A stretch of 64,000 nucleotides of DNA from Spirochaetales bacterium (GTDB lineage Bacteria > Spirochaetota > Leptospiria > Leptospirales > Leptonemataceae): contig JABTUL010000002.1 in assembly GCA_015075425.1 (NCBI GenBank), positions 124,001 through 188,000 of the forward strand, read 5' to 3'. Positions 55,440-64,000 of the stretch are shown here, in pieces. Every line of letters begins with the position of its first letter. Within the stretch, counting starts at the first letter, position 1. The notes below the pieces were generated by a model that did not search any database, had not been told where the DNA came from, and saw only the letters and a list, made by a program, of their open reading frames with translations. Both the position numbers and the translations under genes were made by a program.

Positions 55440-57491
55440 TTAACCCGCCTGCAGTCGCCGGGCCTGCATGGTTGCACGTAGCTCGGGAAGGTGCTTTTCT
55501 GCAACTTCCCGGCCACGGTCCACAATGCGGTCGATCTCATGAAAATCAAAAACGTCAAACCCGGCCACATCCGGTTCCAGAACCAGGTCAAACGTATCTT
55601 TACGAAAACGCATGAGTTCCCGCCCTTCCATGGCAATGGAGCGATACATAATACCAAGGATGGGCGGCAGTTCCAGATAGCGGCGCAGGCCCCGTAAAAA
55701 ACCAAAGGCCCCGGCTTCTGAGCGCACGTCCGTGCGGCTCGAACGTGTATCGGTCATGGGTGTGGCGTTCAACCCCAGAATGATCGCATAGCCTCTTTCG
55801 CGCAAGATATCTCCCGGCAGGTTGTTGATCACTCCGCCATCGACAATATCGTACTCACCCATTTTGAGCGGCGGAAAAACACCTGGCAGGCTCACGGATC
55901 CGCGTAAAGCCGTGGATAGAAAGCCACGATCAAAATGGATCTGGTTGCCGCTTTTCAAGTCCACTGCGTTGCAGACAAAGGGCAGCTCTAATTCTTCAAA
56001 ACGAGTTTCCCCGAACCCGCGCAGGATAGCCTGGTTCAACCGCTTTCCGCGAAAGAAACTTACCAGAGGCAGGGTCTTATCTAAAATCGCCGCCGAATCA
56101 GGCAAAATCTGGCCGAGCAGGTTCTGAATCTCCCGGGCGCTCTTACCCATGGCGTGAGCTGCACCAATGATGGCTCCCATGGAAGTCCCGGCAACACCGT
56201 CAAAATCCATGCCTTCGTGTTCCAGAACTTCCAGAACACCGACATGAGCAAAAGCGCGGGCTCCACCTCCGCCCAGGGCCAGACCGCGCGAGCTGCCGCT
56301 CAGATGGCGAGCCAAACGGGAGAGCCCCCTTGCATAACTGCTGCGTCGATCTGCCGTCCTTCCCCGCGGATCCTGTTCGATGCGAATATGCCGCCGGTAC
56401 AGATCGCGATGCCGGTTGCGCATGGAAATGATTCTTTCCACGGGCGTATCTGCGGGCTCGTCGCTTACAGTGATGAGTCGGTCCAGAAAATCGGACAGAA
56501 GACGATCGCAGTGATCTACACAGGCCTTCCAGCGTTCATCTTCGCGACGACCGTATTCCTTTAGTGAATTTAACAATACAACGGTATCGCTTTGTTGCAG
56601 GATCCGACAGAGTACCGGATGCTCGTAGTCTGCACCGGCATCCACAAGGATGATGGAATAGTATTTGCGCAACCGGCCCAGAAGACCCGGTACTGCTGCG
56701 GCCAGACGATGGTGGCGATCATCTTCTATAAAGAGCGACTCACCTCGCAGGACATGAAAACGATGCTCTCTGGATGCTAACATTCCGCGTATTTCATCAA
56801 TGGTGATCTGCGGCCAGCGACTCATGATATCCGCAACGGAGGCCCCGGCATGCTGTTCCTGGAAGAGAGATTCGCGACTGAGTGCGCATAACACCACCCG
56901 ATCAGGATTTTCATCCACCAGATGATCGCTCAGATCCATGGCTACCTGCGCCGCGCGCGCCGGATCCGCTGGACCGGTAAAAAATACAACGCGGGCCGGC
57001 GTTTCCCGTCCTTCTCCTGTTATACCGGCCCGCAAGCGACGGGAGAGCAAAAAAGTCAGGGCCTGGGCAACAGCCACTTCGCGACTCATGAGTTGCAGGA
57101 AAGCTGTTCCCGGAATCAAATAAACCGAGGAGTCCAGAGCGGCCCGGGCATCGGAAGAGCGCGGCTCACCGGTTAAGAGGCTGGCTTCGCCAAAAACAGC
57201 ACCGCGACCCTCAATACCCACGAGCAGAATTTCATCTTTCTCAACATTCCTGTGCTCAATATGGATCTCACCGTCCCGGACCAGATACAAATGCGACGGA
57301 GTCTCTGCCTGGCGGTAGACAAAATCGCCCTTGGGGAAACTGGCCAGCTGCACCTGAGCGGCAAATTCCCGGAATGCCGTACTGCGCTGCGACAGCCGCT
57401 GGAAGAGCGGATGGGCCGCCAGGAAGGCCATGTGCGACTTATCCCTTTCGCCGCCCACCCCCGCCTGCCGGTCTGAACTTTTTTTACTCAT
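55440..57491 (-). CDS. cNMP-binding / degenerate MinD-like / patatin-type phospholipase
   Basis: 683-residue protein of the NTE type: cyclic-nucleotide-binding domain (about 28-155; FGEASLLTGEPRSSDARA), a MinD/ParA-like middle (about 165-345) whose P-loop has lost its Lys (FFTGPADPARAAQ), and a patatin domain (about 400-620) with oxyanion GGGGARAFAHVG, nucleophile Ser437 in GTSMG and Asp in VDGGVINN. Likely a lysophospholipase controlled by cNMP. Its ATG overlaps the cusA stop as ATGA. Confidence 0.9.
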   Translation of the reverse strand: MSKKSSDRQAGVGGERDKSHMAFLAAHPLFQRLSQRSTAFREFAAQVQLASFPKGDFVYRQAETPSHLYLVRDGEIHIEHRNVEKDEILLVGIEGRGAVFGEASLLTGEPRSSDARAALDSSVYLIPGTAFLQLMSREVAVAQALTFLLSRRLRAGITGEGRETPARVVFFTGPADPARAAQVAMDLSDHLVDENPDRVVLCALSRESLFQEQHAGASVADIMSRWPQITIDEIRGMLASREHRFHVLRGESLFIEDDRHHRLAAAVPGLLGRLRKYYSIILVDAGADYEHPVLCRILQQSDTVVLLNSLKEYGRREDERWKACVDHCDRLLSDFLDRLITVSDEPADTPVERIISMRNRHRDLYRRHIRIEQDPRGRTADRRSSYARGLSRLARHLSGSSRGLALGGGGARAFAHVGVLEVLEHEGMDFDGVAGTSMGAIIGAAHAMGKSAREIQNLLGQILPDSAAILDKTLPLVSFFRGKRLNQAILRGFGETRFEELELPFVCNAVDLKSGNQIHFDRGFLSTALRGSVSLPGVFPPLKMGEYDIVDGGVINNLPGDILRERGYAIILGLNATPMTDTRSSRTDVRSEAGAFGFLRGLRRYLELPPILGIMYRSIAMEGRELMRFRKDTFDLVLEPDVAGFDVFDFHEIDRIVDRGREVAEKHLPELRATMQARRLQAG

Positions 57492-60400
57492 TTGTCCATG
57501 CTCCGGGTATCTCTGGCTTTCTGCCTTTCTCTTTGCCTGTAAAGGTAATACACCACCGGGTAAACAAAAAGCTCAAGGGCGAAACTCGTGATCAGCCCGC
57601 CAATAAGGGGGGCGGCGATGCGCTTCATAAGATCCGCTCCGGTTCCTGTGGACCAGAGGATGGGCATGAGACCTAAAAAATCGGTCATTACAGTCATGAG
57701 CTTGGGACGAATGCGCTTAACCGCTCCCTCGACCACGCACTCAATTAAATCTTCATCGCTTTGCAGGCGGCCGGACTCCATCCAGTCCGAATAAGAAAGA
57801 TCCAGAAACATAATCATAAAACTGGAAGTTTCGGCATCCATTCCCAGAAGTGCGATCATACCCACCCACACGGCAATGGACAAATTGTAGTCCAGCAAAG
57901 TCAGGATCCAGACGGCACCCATCAAAGAGAGAGGCAGAGTGGATAAAACCAGAAAAGCACGAAATGCGGACCGAGTGCTGAAATAGAGTAACAGAAAAAT
58001 AATGAGAACCGTTAGCGGCACAATCACGGCCAGTCGCGAACGGACACGCTGCATGTTTTCATACTGACCGCTCCACTCCAGATTGTATCCTGATGGTTTT
58101 TTCAGTTTTTCCTGCACGGCCCTGCGGGCCTCTTCTACGTAGGAGCCAATATCCCTATCCGCCACGTCGATGTAGACGTAGCCAGATCTGAGCCCGTTCT
58201 CATTGCGAATCATCCCGGGACCGGTGCGGATTACCAGGTCCGCCAGTTGTCCCAGAGGAATTTGAGCCCCCGATGGCAGGGGTATGAGAACACGCTTGAG
58301 TTCGTCCATTGACTCCCTGTAGCTGCGACCATAGCGCACGTGTACGCTGTATCGTTCGCGCCCCTCAATGGTCGTTGTCAGGTTGGCACCACCCATAGCA
58401 GCGCCAAGCACCAGCAAAGCCTCCTGCACGGACAGTCCGTGACGGGCCAGTTCGTCCCTCTTTAAGTCAAAATCAATGAAACTTCCGGCTGACACACGCT
58501 CAGCATAAACACTGCGGGTACCTCTAATATCTTTAAGAATATGCTCCAGATGTACACCCATTTCTTCAATTTTTTTAAGATCATCACCCTGGATCTTGAT
58601 GCCGACAGGTGTACGAATTCCGGTTGAGAGCATATCAATGCGTGCCTTGATGGGCATGGTGTAGGCATTGACCCAGCCAGGAAACTGCATAGCCTGGTTC
58701 ATTTCCGCCGTTAGCTCTTCCATGGTAATTGTATCACTGAAGAGCGGGCGCAGTAGAAAATGCAAAAAGTCCGGTAGAAAACTGTACCAGCGCTCCTTCT
58801 TGCGCCACTGTGATTCGTCTTTGAGCATGATCGTCGTTTCGATCATGGAAAAAGGGGAGGGATCTGTGGAAGTGTCCGCCCGGCCTGCTTTCCCAAAAAC
58901 CGTCTCCACTTCAGGAAAGGATTTCAGAATGCGGTTCTGCGTCTGTAGAATGCGCTCGGCTTCGCCAACGGAAAGCCCTGGCAGCGTTGTTGGCATATAA
59001 AGGATAGATCCTTCATTGAGCGGTGGCATAAACTCACTTCCCAGGCGGATGAAAAGAGGAATCGTGAGGATCACAAGCAAAAGGGCAATGCCCAGGGTCT
59101 GTCGGGGACGGTTGAGCGTATAGCGACAGGCGGGTTCGTAGATGCGAAACAGCCAGCGGCTTACCGGATGTTCCTCTTCGCGGTAGTAGCGCCCCACAAG
59201 AAAATGATTGATGATGCTCTGAAATCGCTTACTGTAAAAAATATTAAATGTTAGATCGCGCAAAAAGGTGACCGAACGCAAAAGCAAATAGCGCGGCTTC
59301 CACCGGGACTTCCAGGGTTCAGCCCGCACCGGCCAGGGACTGGCATCACCCACGGGCCGCTGGAACACAAAATCATGGTAACGAGAATAGAGCATGCGCA
59401 CGGCAGGGTCCAGGGTGAGAGCCAGAAGTGCGGAGAAGGCCATGGCAAAAGTCATAGTATAGGCCAGTGGTCGGAAGAGGCGCCCCTCTGTTTCAACCAG
59501 GGTGAATACAGGTAGAAAGGAAACGGACAGCACCAGCAAAGAGAAAAAAATTGAGGGCGCTACTTCCCGGAGAGCACCCAGGCGTACCTCCATGTAGGAT
59601 TTTCCGGTACCGGCCTCCTCACCTGCCTCGATCCAGGCCTGAACCCGCCGGTACATGTTTTCCACCTGAACGATGGTGCCATCCACCAGAACCCCGATGG
59701 CGATGGCAATACCCGCAAGCGACATGATATTCGTGGTCACGCCCATAAAATACATGGGCAGGAAGGCTACGATTACGGATACTGGCAGTGTTACAATAAC
59801 CGATGTTGCCGATGGTAGATGCCAGAGGAAAAGTAGCACAACCAGACTTACTAAAATCATTTCACCGGTGAGCGTATCCAGAAGCGTTTGCATCGAGCGC
59901 TCAATGAGACCAGATCTATCATATACTTCTTTTATTTCTACTCCGGGTGGCAAAGACGGCCGGATTTCAGCGATGCGAGCTTTCACCCGGCGGATGACGT
60001 TCAGCGCATTTTCCCCGTGACGCATGATGACAATGCCGCCCACAGCGTCGCCCTCACCGTTAAAATCCACCACACCCCGACGCATTTCCGGACCCACTTC
60101 CACGCGGGCCACGTGGCGCAGAAGCACCGGTGTTTTGCTTTCCCGGGAAAGGCCAAGGCCGATATTTTCCAGATCCGCCACTCCCTGCACGTAGCCACGC
60201 CCACGGATCATATATTCACGACCGCCAAAATCAAGCACCCGACCGCCCAGCTCCTGATTGGAGGCCCGGACCGCTTCAAGGACCCTGATCAGAGAGATAT
60301 TGTGCGATAATAAACGATTGGGATCGATGTGAATTTGGTACTGTTTTACGTGTCCACCAACCGAAGCCACCTCCGCAACTCCCGGGACGGATTGTAGCAA

Positions 60401-60895
60401 GAATCGGAGTGTCCAGTCCTGGTAGCTGCGTAAATCTGCCAGGTCTTGCTGACCGGTTTTATCCACCAAAACATACTGATACACCCAGCCCACACCCGTT
60501 GCATCGGAACCCAGCTCCACCTTGACTCCATCGGGAAGACTTCCCTGAACCCGGGCAAGATACTCCAGGACACGCGAGCGAGCCCAGTAGATATCCGTGC
60601 CGTCTTCAAAGATAACATACACATACGAATACCCGTAATCGGAAAAGCCACGCACACTCTTTACAGCGGGGGCCCCCAGAAGAGCCGTTACAATCGGATA
60701 GGTCAATTGATCCTCGATGATACCGGGGCTCTGATCCCAGCGACTGTAAACAATGACCTGAGTATCGCTCAGGTCTGGAAGGGCATCCAGCGGGATTTCG
60801 CGCATGGCCCAGAAGGAGGCTACAATGACCGCGGCCACAATAAAAAGCGTCAGCAGTCGGTTTTTTGCACTGAAGGTAATGATCTTATGTATCAT
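57488..60895 (-). CDS. heavy-metal efflux RND transporter (CusA/CzcA family)
   Basis: 1135-residue inner-membrane pump with the 12-helix RND layout. N-terminal FSAKNRLLTLFIVAAVI, LSDTQVIVYSRWDQSPG, and the helix-4 block SLAGIAIAIGVLVDGTIVQVEN with the proton-relay Asp. VGMIALLGMDAETSSFMIMFLD is the second relay region. The heavy-metal subfamily is clear; Cu/Ag is favoured by the Met-containing adaptor, but Zn/Co/Cd cannot be excluded. Six bases separate it from the adaptor gene. Confidence 0.92.
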   Translation of the reverse strand: MIHKIITFSAKNRLLTLFIVAAVIVASFWAMREIPLDALPDLSDTQVIVYSRWDQSPGIIEDQLTYPIVTALLGAPAVKSVRGFSDYGYSYVYVIFEDGTDIYWARSRVLEYLARVQGSLPDGVKVELGSDATGVGWVYQYVLVDKTGQQDLADLRSYQDWTLRFLLQSVPGVAEVASVGGHVKQYQIHIDPNRLLSHNISLIRVLEAVRASNQELGGRVLDFGGREYMIRGRGYVQGVADLENIGLGLSRESKTPVLLRHVARVEVGPEMRRGVVDFNGEGDAVGGIVIMRHGENALNVIRRVKARIAEIRPSLPPGVEIKEVYDRSGLIERSMQTLLDTLTGEMILVSLVVLLFLWHLPSATSVIVTLPVSVIVAFLPMYFMGVTTNIMSLAGIAIAIGVLVDGTIVQVENMYRRVQAWIEAGEEAGTGKSYMEVRLGALREVAPSIFFSLLVLSVSFLPVFTLVETEGRLFRPLAYTMTFAMAFSALLALTLDPAVRMLYSRYHDFVFQRPVGDASPWPVRAEPWKSRWKPRYLLLRSVTFLRDLTFNIFYSKRFQSIINHFLVGRYYREEEHPVSRWLFRIYEPACRYTLNRPRQTLGIALLLVILTIPLFIRLGSEFMPPLNEGSILYMPTTLPGLSVGEAERILQTQNRILKSFPEVETVFGKAGRADTSTDPSPFSMIETTIMLKDESQWRKKERWYSFLPDFLHFLLRPLFSDTITMEELTAEMNQAMQFPGWVNAYTMPIKARIDMLSTGIRTPVGIKIQGDDLKKIEEMGVHLEHILKDIRGTRSVYAERVSAGSFIDFDLKRDELARHGLSVQEALLVLGAAMGGANLTTTIEGRERYSVHVRYGRSYRESMDELKRVLIPLPSGAQIPLGQLADLVIRTGPGMIRNENGLRSGYVYIDVADRDIGSYVEEARRAVQEKLKKPSGYNLEWSGQYENMQRVRSRLAVIVPLTVLIIFLLLYFSTRSAFRAFLVLSTLPLSLMGAVWILTLLDYNLSIAVWVGMIALLGMDAETSSFMIMFLDLSYSDWMESGRLQSDEDLIECVVEGAVKRIRPKLMTVMTDFLGLMPILWSTGTGADLMKRIAAPLIGGLITSFALELFVYPVVYYLYRQRERQKARDTRSMDK

Positions 60896-60900
60896 ATTTT

Positions 60901-61950
60901 TTAATGATTGTGCGAAAAATCATCACGCACACCCCGTAAACGTGACTCTGAATCCACAAGGAACGTTGCCCGTGACACCACCGTTTCGCCCTCGTTCAGG
61001 CCGGAACGTACAACTACATCTTCGCCCACTTCCTCACCGATACGAATGCTGCGCGCTTCAAAGTGCCTTCCGTCATGAACCACGAAAACCACCTGCTCTG
61101 CCCCCGAGTCGAGGATAGCAGAACGCGGAATCGCCAGATCTTCACCCCGATCCACCTTGATGAGAACATCAACAGAGGCGTCCGGTCGTAGCGCCGGTCC
61201 ACTTTTCTCCAGGTAGATGCGGGCAATAATGGAACGCGAATCGGCTTCCACAACGGGCGCAATGGAACGAATCACGCCCACGAGCGGATCTTCGCGGCTA
61301 TGAGCGGGAACCACTTCAGCCTGCATTCCACTGCGAACGTGCTCAAGGTCCTGCTCATAAAGATTTGCATAAATCCAGACCGGGCCACCTTCACGAACAT
61401 CCGTTAAGTTGTTGTACAGAGCACGGTTGCGCGAAAGATTCCGTAATTCTTCCTCTCCCATGCCAAGGAGCCTCAGTCGGGCTCCGGCCGCGCGGCTCAG
61501 TTCCGCACTTCCAAGCACACTCAAATACTCCCGGATGGCGACGGCCAGCTCTGGATCAAAGGCTACCCGGCCCGATGTGCGGATGAGTTTTCGCAGGGGA
61601 CGACGCTCCACCTTCACCGTTCGCACCCCGATTAGCTGCTGACGCTCGGGATCAATGGCAAAACTACGGCCGGCCACCTCTACGCGGACCTTAGCTGCAT
61701 CACTTGCCTGGCTTTCCTTTTTCACGGGCACCAGATCCATGTGACAGATGGGACAGCTGCCCGGCCGGTCGCTTTTGATTTCCGGATGCATGGGACAGGT
61801 GTAGTGGCTGATCAGGGGATCGGGATCAAAAGAATCATCCTGGAAAAAATACATAAAACCAATTAGCGTTGTAATGACAGAAACGACCAGCAGCCAGTGC
61901 CATCGGTTCATTTGTCTCAGGATTGTTTGATACTGTCGCAATGGATTCAT
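60901..61950 (-). CDS. RND efflux periplasmic adaptor (CusB family)
   Basis: 349-residue membrane-fusion protein: signal anchor (about 18-36), an N-terminal heavy-metal-binding domain (50-76; YTCPMHPEIKS and GSCPICHMDLVP), then barrel-sandwich and beta-barrel domains. The CPMHPE/CPICHM motif is typical of adaptors of Cus-like pumps. Translation starts by an ATGA overlap with the outer-membrane channel gene. Confidence 0.93.
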   Translation of the reverse strand: MNPLRQYQTILRQMNRWHWLLVVSVITTLIGFMYFFQDDSFDPDPLISHYTCPMHPEIKSDRPGSCPICHMDLVPVKKESQASDAAKVRVEVAGRSFAIDPERQQLIGVRTVKVERRPLRKLIRTSGRVAFDPELAVAIREYLSVLGSAELSRAAGARLRLLGMGEEELRNLSRNRALYNNLTDVREGGPVWIYANLYEQDLEHVRSGMQAEVVPAHSREDPLVGVIRSIAPVVEADSRSIIARIYLEKSGPALRPDASVDVLIKVDRGEDLAIPRSAILDSGAEQVVFVVHDGRHFEARSIRIGEEVGEDVVVRSGLNEGETVVSRATFLVDSESRLRGVRDDFSHNH

Positions 61951-63239
61951 GGTTCCACCTCCAGGAGGACTCCCAGCATAGCGGCCCGGGAGAAAATGAG
62001 CTCGCGATAGAGAGCCTCAAGACGAGCGGCCTCTCCTTCCAGTTCATAGAGCATGTCCCAGCTATTCATCAGTGTGGCAAAGTCACCACGTGCGGTCTCA
62101 TAAGAAACCAGGGCCGATTCGCGGGCAGCCCTCGCTTGAGGAAGCAAAGAAGATCGGAACAGGGAGCGACGCTTCTTCAGGGACTGGAGGGTTTCCTCGT
62201 TTATCGCCAGATCTCTTTTGAGTCGGCCAATGGCATCCAGAGCGCGATTCTCCGCGGAACGGACAGTCTCTCCGGCGGCCCGGGTATTCTGGTGGTTGCT
62301 GAGAGCCGTCCAGAGAGGCACGCGTACCGTAAGTCCCACAGAGTAAGTCTCATCGCGCATCAGACCCGCCCTGAGTCCCTGCAACCGTTCCTCTTCTTTT
62401 TTCAGGCTTGCAAAAACGGAAAAATCCGGTAAATACTCCGATCGTGCGAGCTTCTGGCCCTGTTCCTGCACGGACTGCTCCAGACGTGCCAGGCGAACTC
62501 GTGGTGCATCTTCCAGACGACTGTCTGTCAGACGCTCAAGGAGACTATCTGTATATCCGGCGAGTCCAGAAACCTGGTTCTTCCATGTTTCGAGGCCCGG
62601 ACCGGCGTTCACCAGATAGTCAAGCTCTGCGAGCTCAGATTTTTCTCTGCCAGCAAGAACAAGGACCTGATCCTGGTAACGAGCCTGACGAACTTGAACG
62701 GAGGCGACATCGGCCAGAGTGCCCTTGCCTCCGGCGTAACGAGTGCGAGCCGCCTGGGCTAACGCCTGAGTACGCAGCACAAAAGATCGGGCCAGACCCT
62801 GTTCAATACGAATGGACTCATAGCGGGCAAGTGCTGAGAGAGTTTCACGAGCCAGCTCGTTGCGCTCCATCACCAGAGCCACTTCCGCCTGATCGGCGCG
62901 CAGACGCGCCTGACTGCTCTTTAGACTGAGTTTGCCGGGAAAAGGGATGGGTTGAGCCAGGCGGAGGCTACTGCCTTTCATACTTGCGGCCTCCGGCATG
63001 ACTTCCGGGAAAATTACGCTGCCACGCGCCCGGCCCTGCATCGTTTCCACCATGATCTCTGGATCAGGATAGGTGACCACGGCGAGGCGCGCGTTGTGCC
63101 GCATGGCCTGGACTTCGTGAAGCAGGGCCCGGATGCGCACATGACTGCTGACACTATCTGAGAGAAGTTCTTCCAGACGCGACGGAGCCGCCAGCAGCGG
63201 AAATGCTAAAATATATAAAATAATACAATACGTATTCAT
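61947..63239 (-). CDS. TolC-family outer-membrane efflux channel (CusC-like)
   Basis: 430-residue protein with a signal peptide (IILYILAFPLLAAPS) and two long helical OEP repeats (about 55-235 and 250-430). LRLAQPIPFPGKLSLK, TRYAGGKGTLADVASVQ and VSYETARGDFATLMNS are typical of CusC/CzcC. It forms the outer-membrane part of the tripartite pump. ATG has AAGGAGG 5 bases upstream, the strongest site in this operon. Confidence 0.9.
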   Translation of the reverse strand: MNTYCIILYILAFPLLAAPSRLEELLSDSVSSHVRIRALLHEVQAMRHNARLAVVTYPDPEIMVETMQGRARGSVIFPEVMPEAASMKGSSLRLAQPIPFPGKLSLKSSQARLRADQAEVALVMERNELARETLSALARYESIRIEQGLARSFVLRTQALAQAARTRYAGGKGTLADVASVQVRQARYQDQVLVLAGREKSELAELDYLVNAGPGLETWKNQVSGLAGYTDSLLERLTDSRLEDAPRVRLARLEQSVQEQGQKLARSEYLPDFSVFASLKKEEERLQGLRAGLMRDETYSVGLTVRVPLWTALSNHQNTRAAGETVRSAENRALDAIGRLKRDLAINEETLQSLKKRRSLFRSSLLPQARAARESALVSYETARGDFATLMNSWDMLYELEGEAARLEALYRELIFSRAAMLGVLLEVEP

Positions 63240-63275
63240 CTAAACCTCCTTTCTGATTGCGAAAGTCGGTTTTTT

Positions 63276-63737
63276 CTAGATCAAAAAGACACTGCAGAGG
63301 AGATAAAGCGGACGGCCGGAAACGGGAGAATCTGCCGGATGGTAAAAGAATGCTCCTGTAGCCTTTTGCACAAAGGACTGGAAAAGATCCTCCCGGGGCA
63401 AAAATCCAGGAACCGGGGTAAAAGCGTGATCTGACTTCTCTGCCTGCAGCTGACAGCCCGGGCAGGCAAGGCAGCTCTTTTCATGATCCACCGGCAGTTC
63501 CGATTTTTCCGGGAAAGACCGCTCCTCCTGTGCGGCCGACCGGGCATGACAGGGTGGAGAGTCCAGAGAACTTGAAGAGGTTACAGGCAAACAGCAGGGA
63601 TAAACGGAAACAACGCTGATGAGCAACCCGAGCAAAAAGGCAACAGTGGTGCGGCCCGCCTTCACAAGGGGAGTGAAGGGTAAAACTAAGGGTATGTCAA
63701 CAATAAAAAGTGGCCCCATCAGGAATAAAGCGCCCAT
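63276..63737 (-). CDS. small Cys-rich exported/membrane protein upstream of cusC
   Basis: About 153 residues from ATG 63737: a hydrophobic N-terminal region (MGALFLMGPLFIVDIPLVL and VAFLLGLLISVVSVYPCC), then a Cys/His-containing mature part (SPPCHARSA, KSCLACPGCQ) with a hydrophobic C-terminus. It may be a metal-binding accessory of the efflux system. A GTG about 18 codons downstream is an alternative start. No family recognised. Confidence 0.5.
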   Translation of the reverse strand: MGALFLMGPLFIVDIPLVLPFTPLVKAGRTTVAFLLGLLISVVSVYPCCLPVTSSSSLDSPPCHARSAAQEERSFPEKSELPVDHEKSCLACPGCQLQAEKSDHAFTPVPGFLPREDLFQSFVQKATGAFFYHPADSPVSGRPLYLLCSVFLI

Positions 63738-63747
63738 GAAGCGCCGT

Positions 63748-64000
63748 TCACAGATTTTTTTGGATGAATCCTGAAATGATGCCAGCCGTTTCTGCGGGAA
63801 TTTCATATTGCGGGCCGTGACCGATGTCTTTGAGCACAAGCAATTCGGAACGAGGCACCTGCGCTTTCCAGACGGGAGCATGCTTTACAGAAATGATGCG
63901 ATCCTGATCGCCCCAGACGATCAGCGTGGGAGCCTTGATGTTTTTGATCTGGTTGTCCAGAATGTAGTACGGGCCGGAACGAATTTCCCGGCGCAGAAAT
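63748..64000 (-). CDS. alpha/beta hydrolase, C-terminal part
   Basis: The last 84 residues of an alpha/beta hydrolase whose 5' part lies beyond the window. The acid Asp is in LIVWGDQDRIIS and the catalytic His in IGHGPQYEIP. It ends 10 bases before the Cys-rich gene, so it may be upstream in the same transcript. Confidence 0.8.
   Translation of the reverse strand, partial: FLRREIRSGPYYILDNQIKNIKAPTLIVWGDQDRIISVKHAPVWKAQVPRSELLVLKDIGHGPQYEIPAETAGIISGFIQKNL

Overview
The window looks like chromosome of a spirochaete of the Leptospiraceae type with moderately high GC (Leptonema or Turneriella would fit better than low-GC Leptospira). The placement is inference. It rests on an OmpL47-like repeat protein, a FlaA-type flagellar sheath protein, relaxed spirochaetal lipoboxes, a complete Gram-negative lipid A/outer-membrane gene set, a split glycine decarboxylase (gcvPA + gcvPB) and frequent TTG/GTG starts. 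Gene density is very high, and I see no rRNA, tRNA, CRISPR array or insertion sequence. The only stretch near 300 bp without a gene is 6665-6957.

Layout. 1-2.3 kb: the 3' end of an LpxL/HtrB acyltransferase faces the end of a long minus-strand operon. 2.3-6.7 kb: that operon begins with gcvT-gcvH-gcvPA-gcvPB and runs into a small gene, a medium-chain dehydrogenase and a lipoprotein. 7-8.8 kb: a plus-strand group ends in a lipoprotein with two OmpA-like domains. 8.9-11.4 kb: purH and purN behind a small gene; purN appears to start at CTG. 11.5-13.6 kb: a membrane-anchored alpha/beta hydrolase and an SGNH-hydrolase lipoprotein. 13.6-18.4 kb: a DUF4398/LysM lipoprotein, a STAS protein, tgt, a TPR protein and a universal stress protein. 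18.5-20.9 kb: a membrane protein and an LpxR-type lipid A deacylase that also appears to start at CTG. 20.9-24.3 kb: rdgB, a STAS protein, comF, an OmpL47-like protein and a FlaA-like protein.

24.3-34.9 kb is one minus-strand run: bamA-msbA-lpxK-SMR-like-CoA transferase-guaB-small gene-STAS-SHOCT lipoprotein, mostly overlapping or tightly spaced. 35-43 kb: recN, then gltB-gltD-STAS. 43-49.4 kb is more accessory: small lipoproteins, a phage-collar-domain protein behind an octanucleotide repeat, a Phd/VapC-type toxin-antitoxin pair, a Cys-rich repeat protein, an ECF sigma-FecR-DUF5683 operon and an orphan retropepsin-like protein. 49.4-55.4 kb: rsgA with an adenylate cyclase carrying four GAF domains, and an acyl-CoA dehydrogenase. 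55.4-64 kb: a cusCBA metal-efflux operon translationally coupled to a cNMP-binding/patatin protein and preceded by a small Cys-rich protein and an alpha/beta hydrolase.

The most striking signal is at 43901-44510. Five copies of the octamer CAGAGCAG directly follow an ATG with a purine-rich ribosome site. The copy number puts the signal segment and collar domain out of frame; three or six copies would restore the frame. This is the layout of a phase-variable (contingency) gene encoding an exported protein. Other points of interest: CTG starts at purN and lpxR, a comF start codon inside a terminator stem, a GAF-pair duplication in the cyclase, a degenerate MinD-like domain inside the patatin protein, and four separate single-domain STAS proteins.
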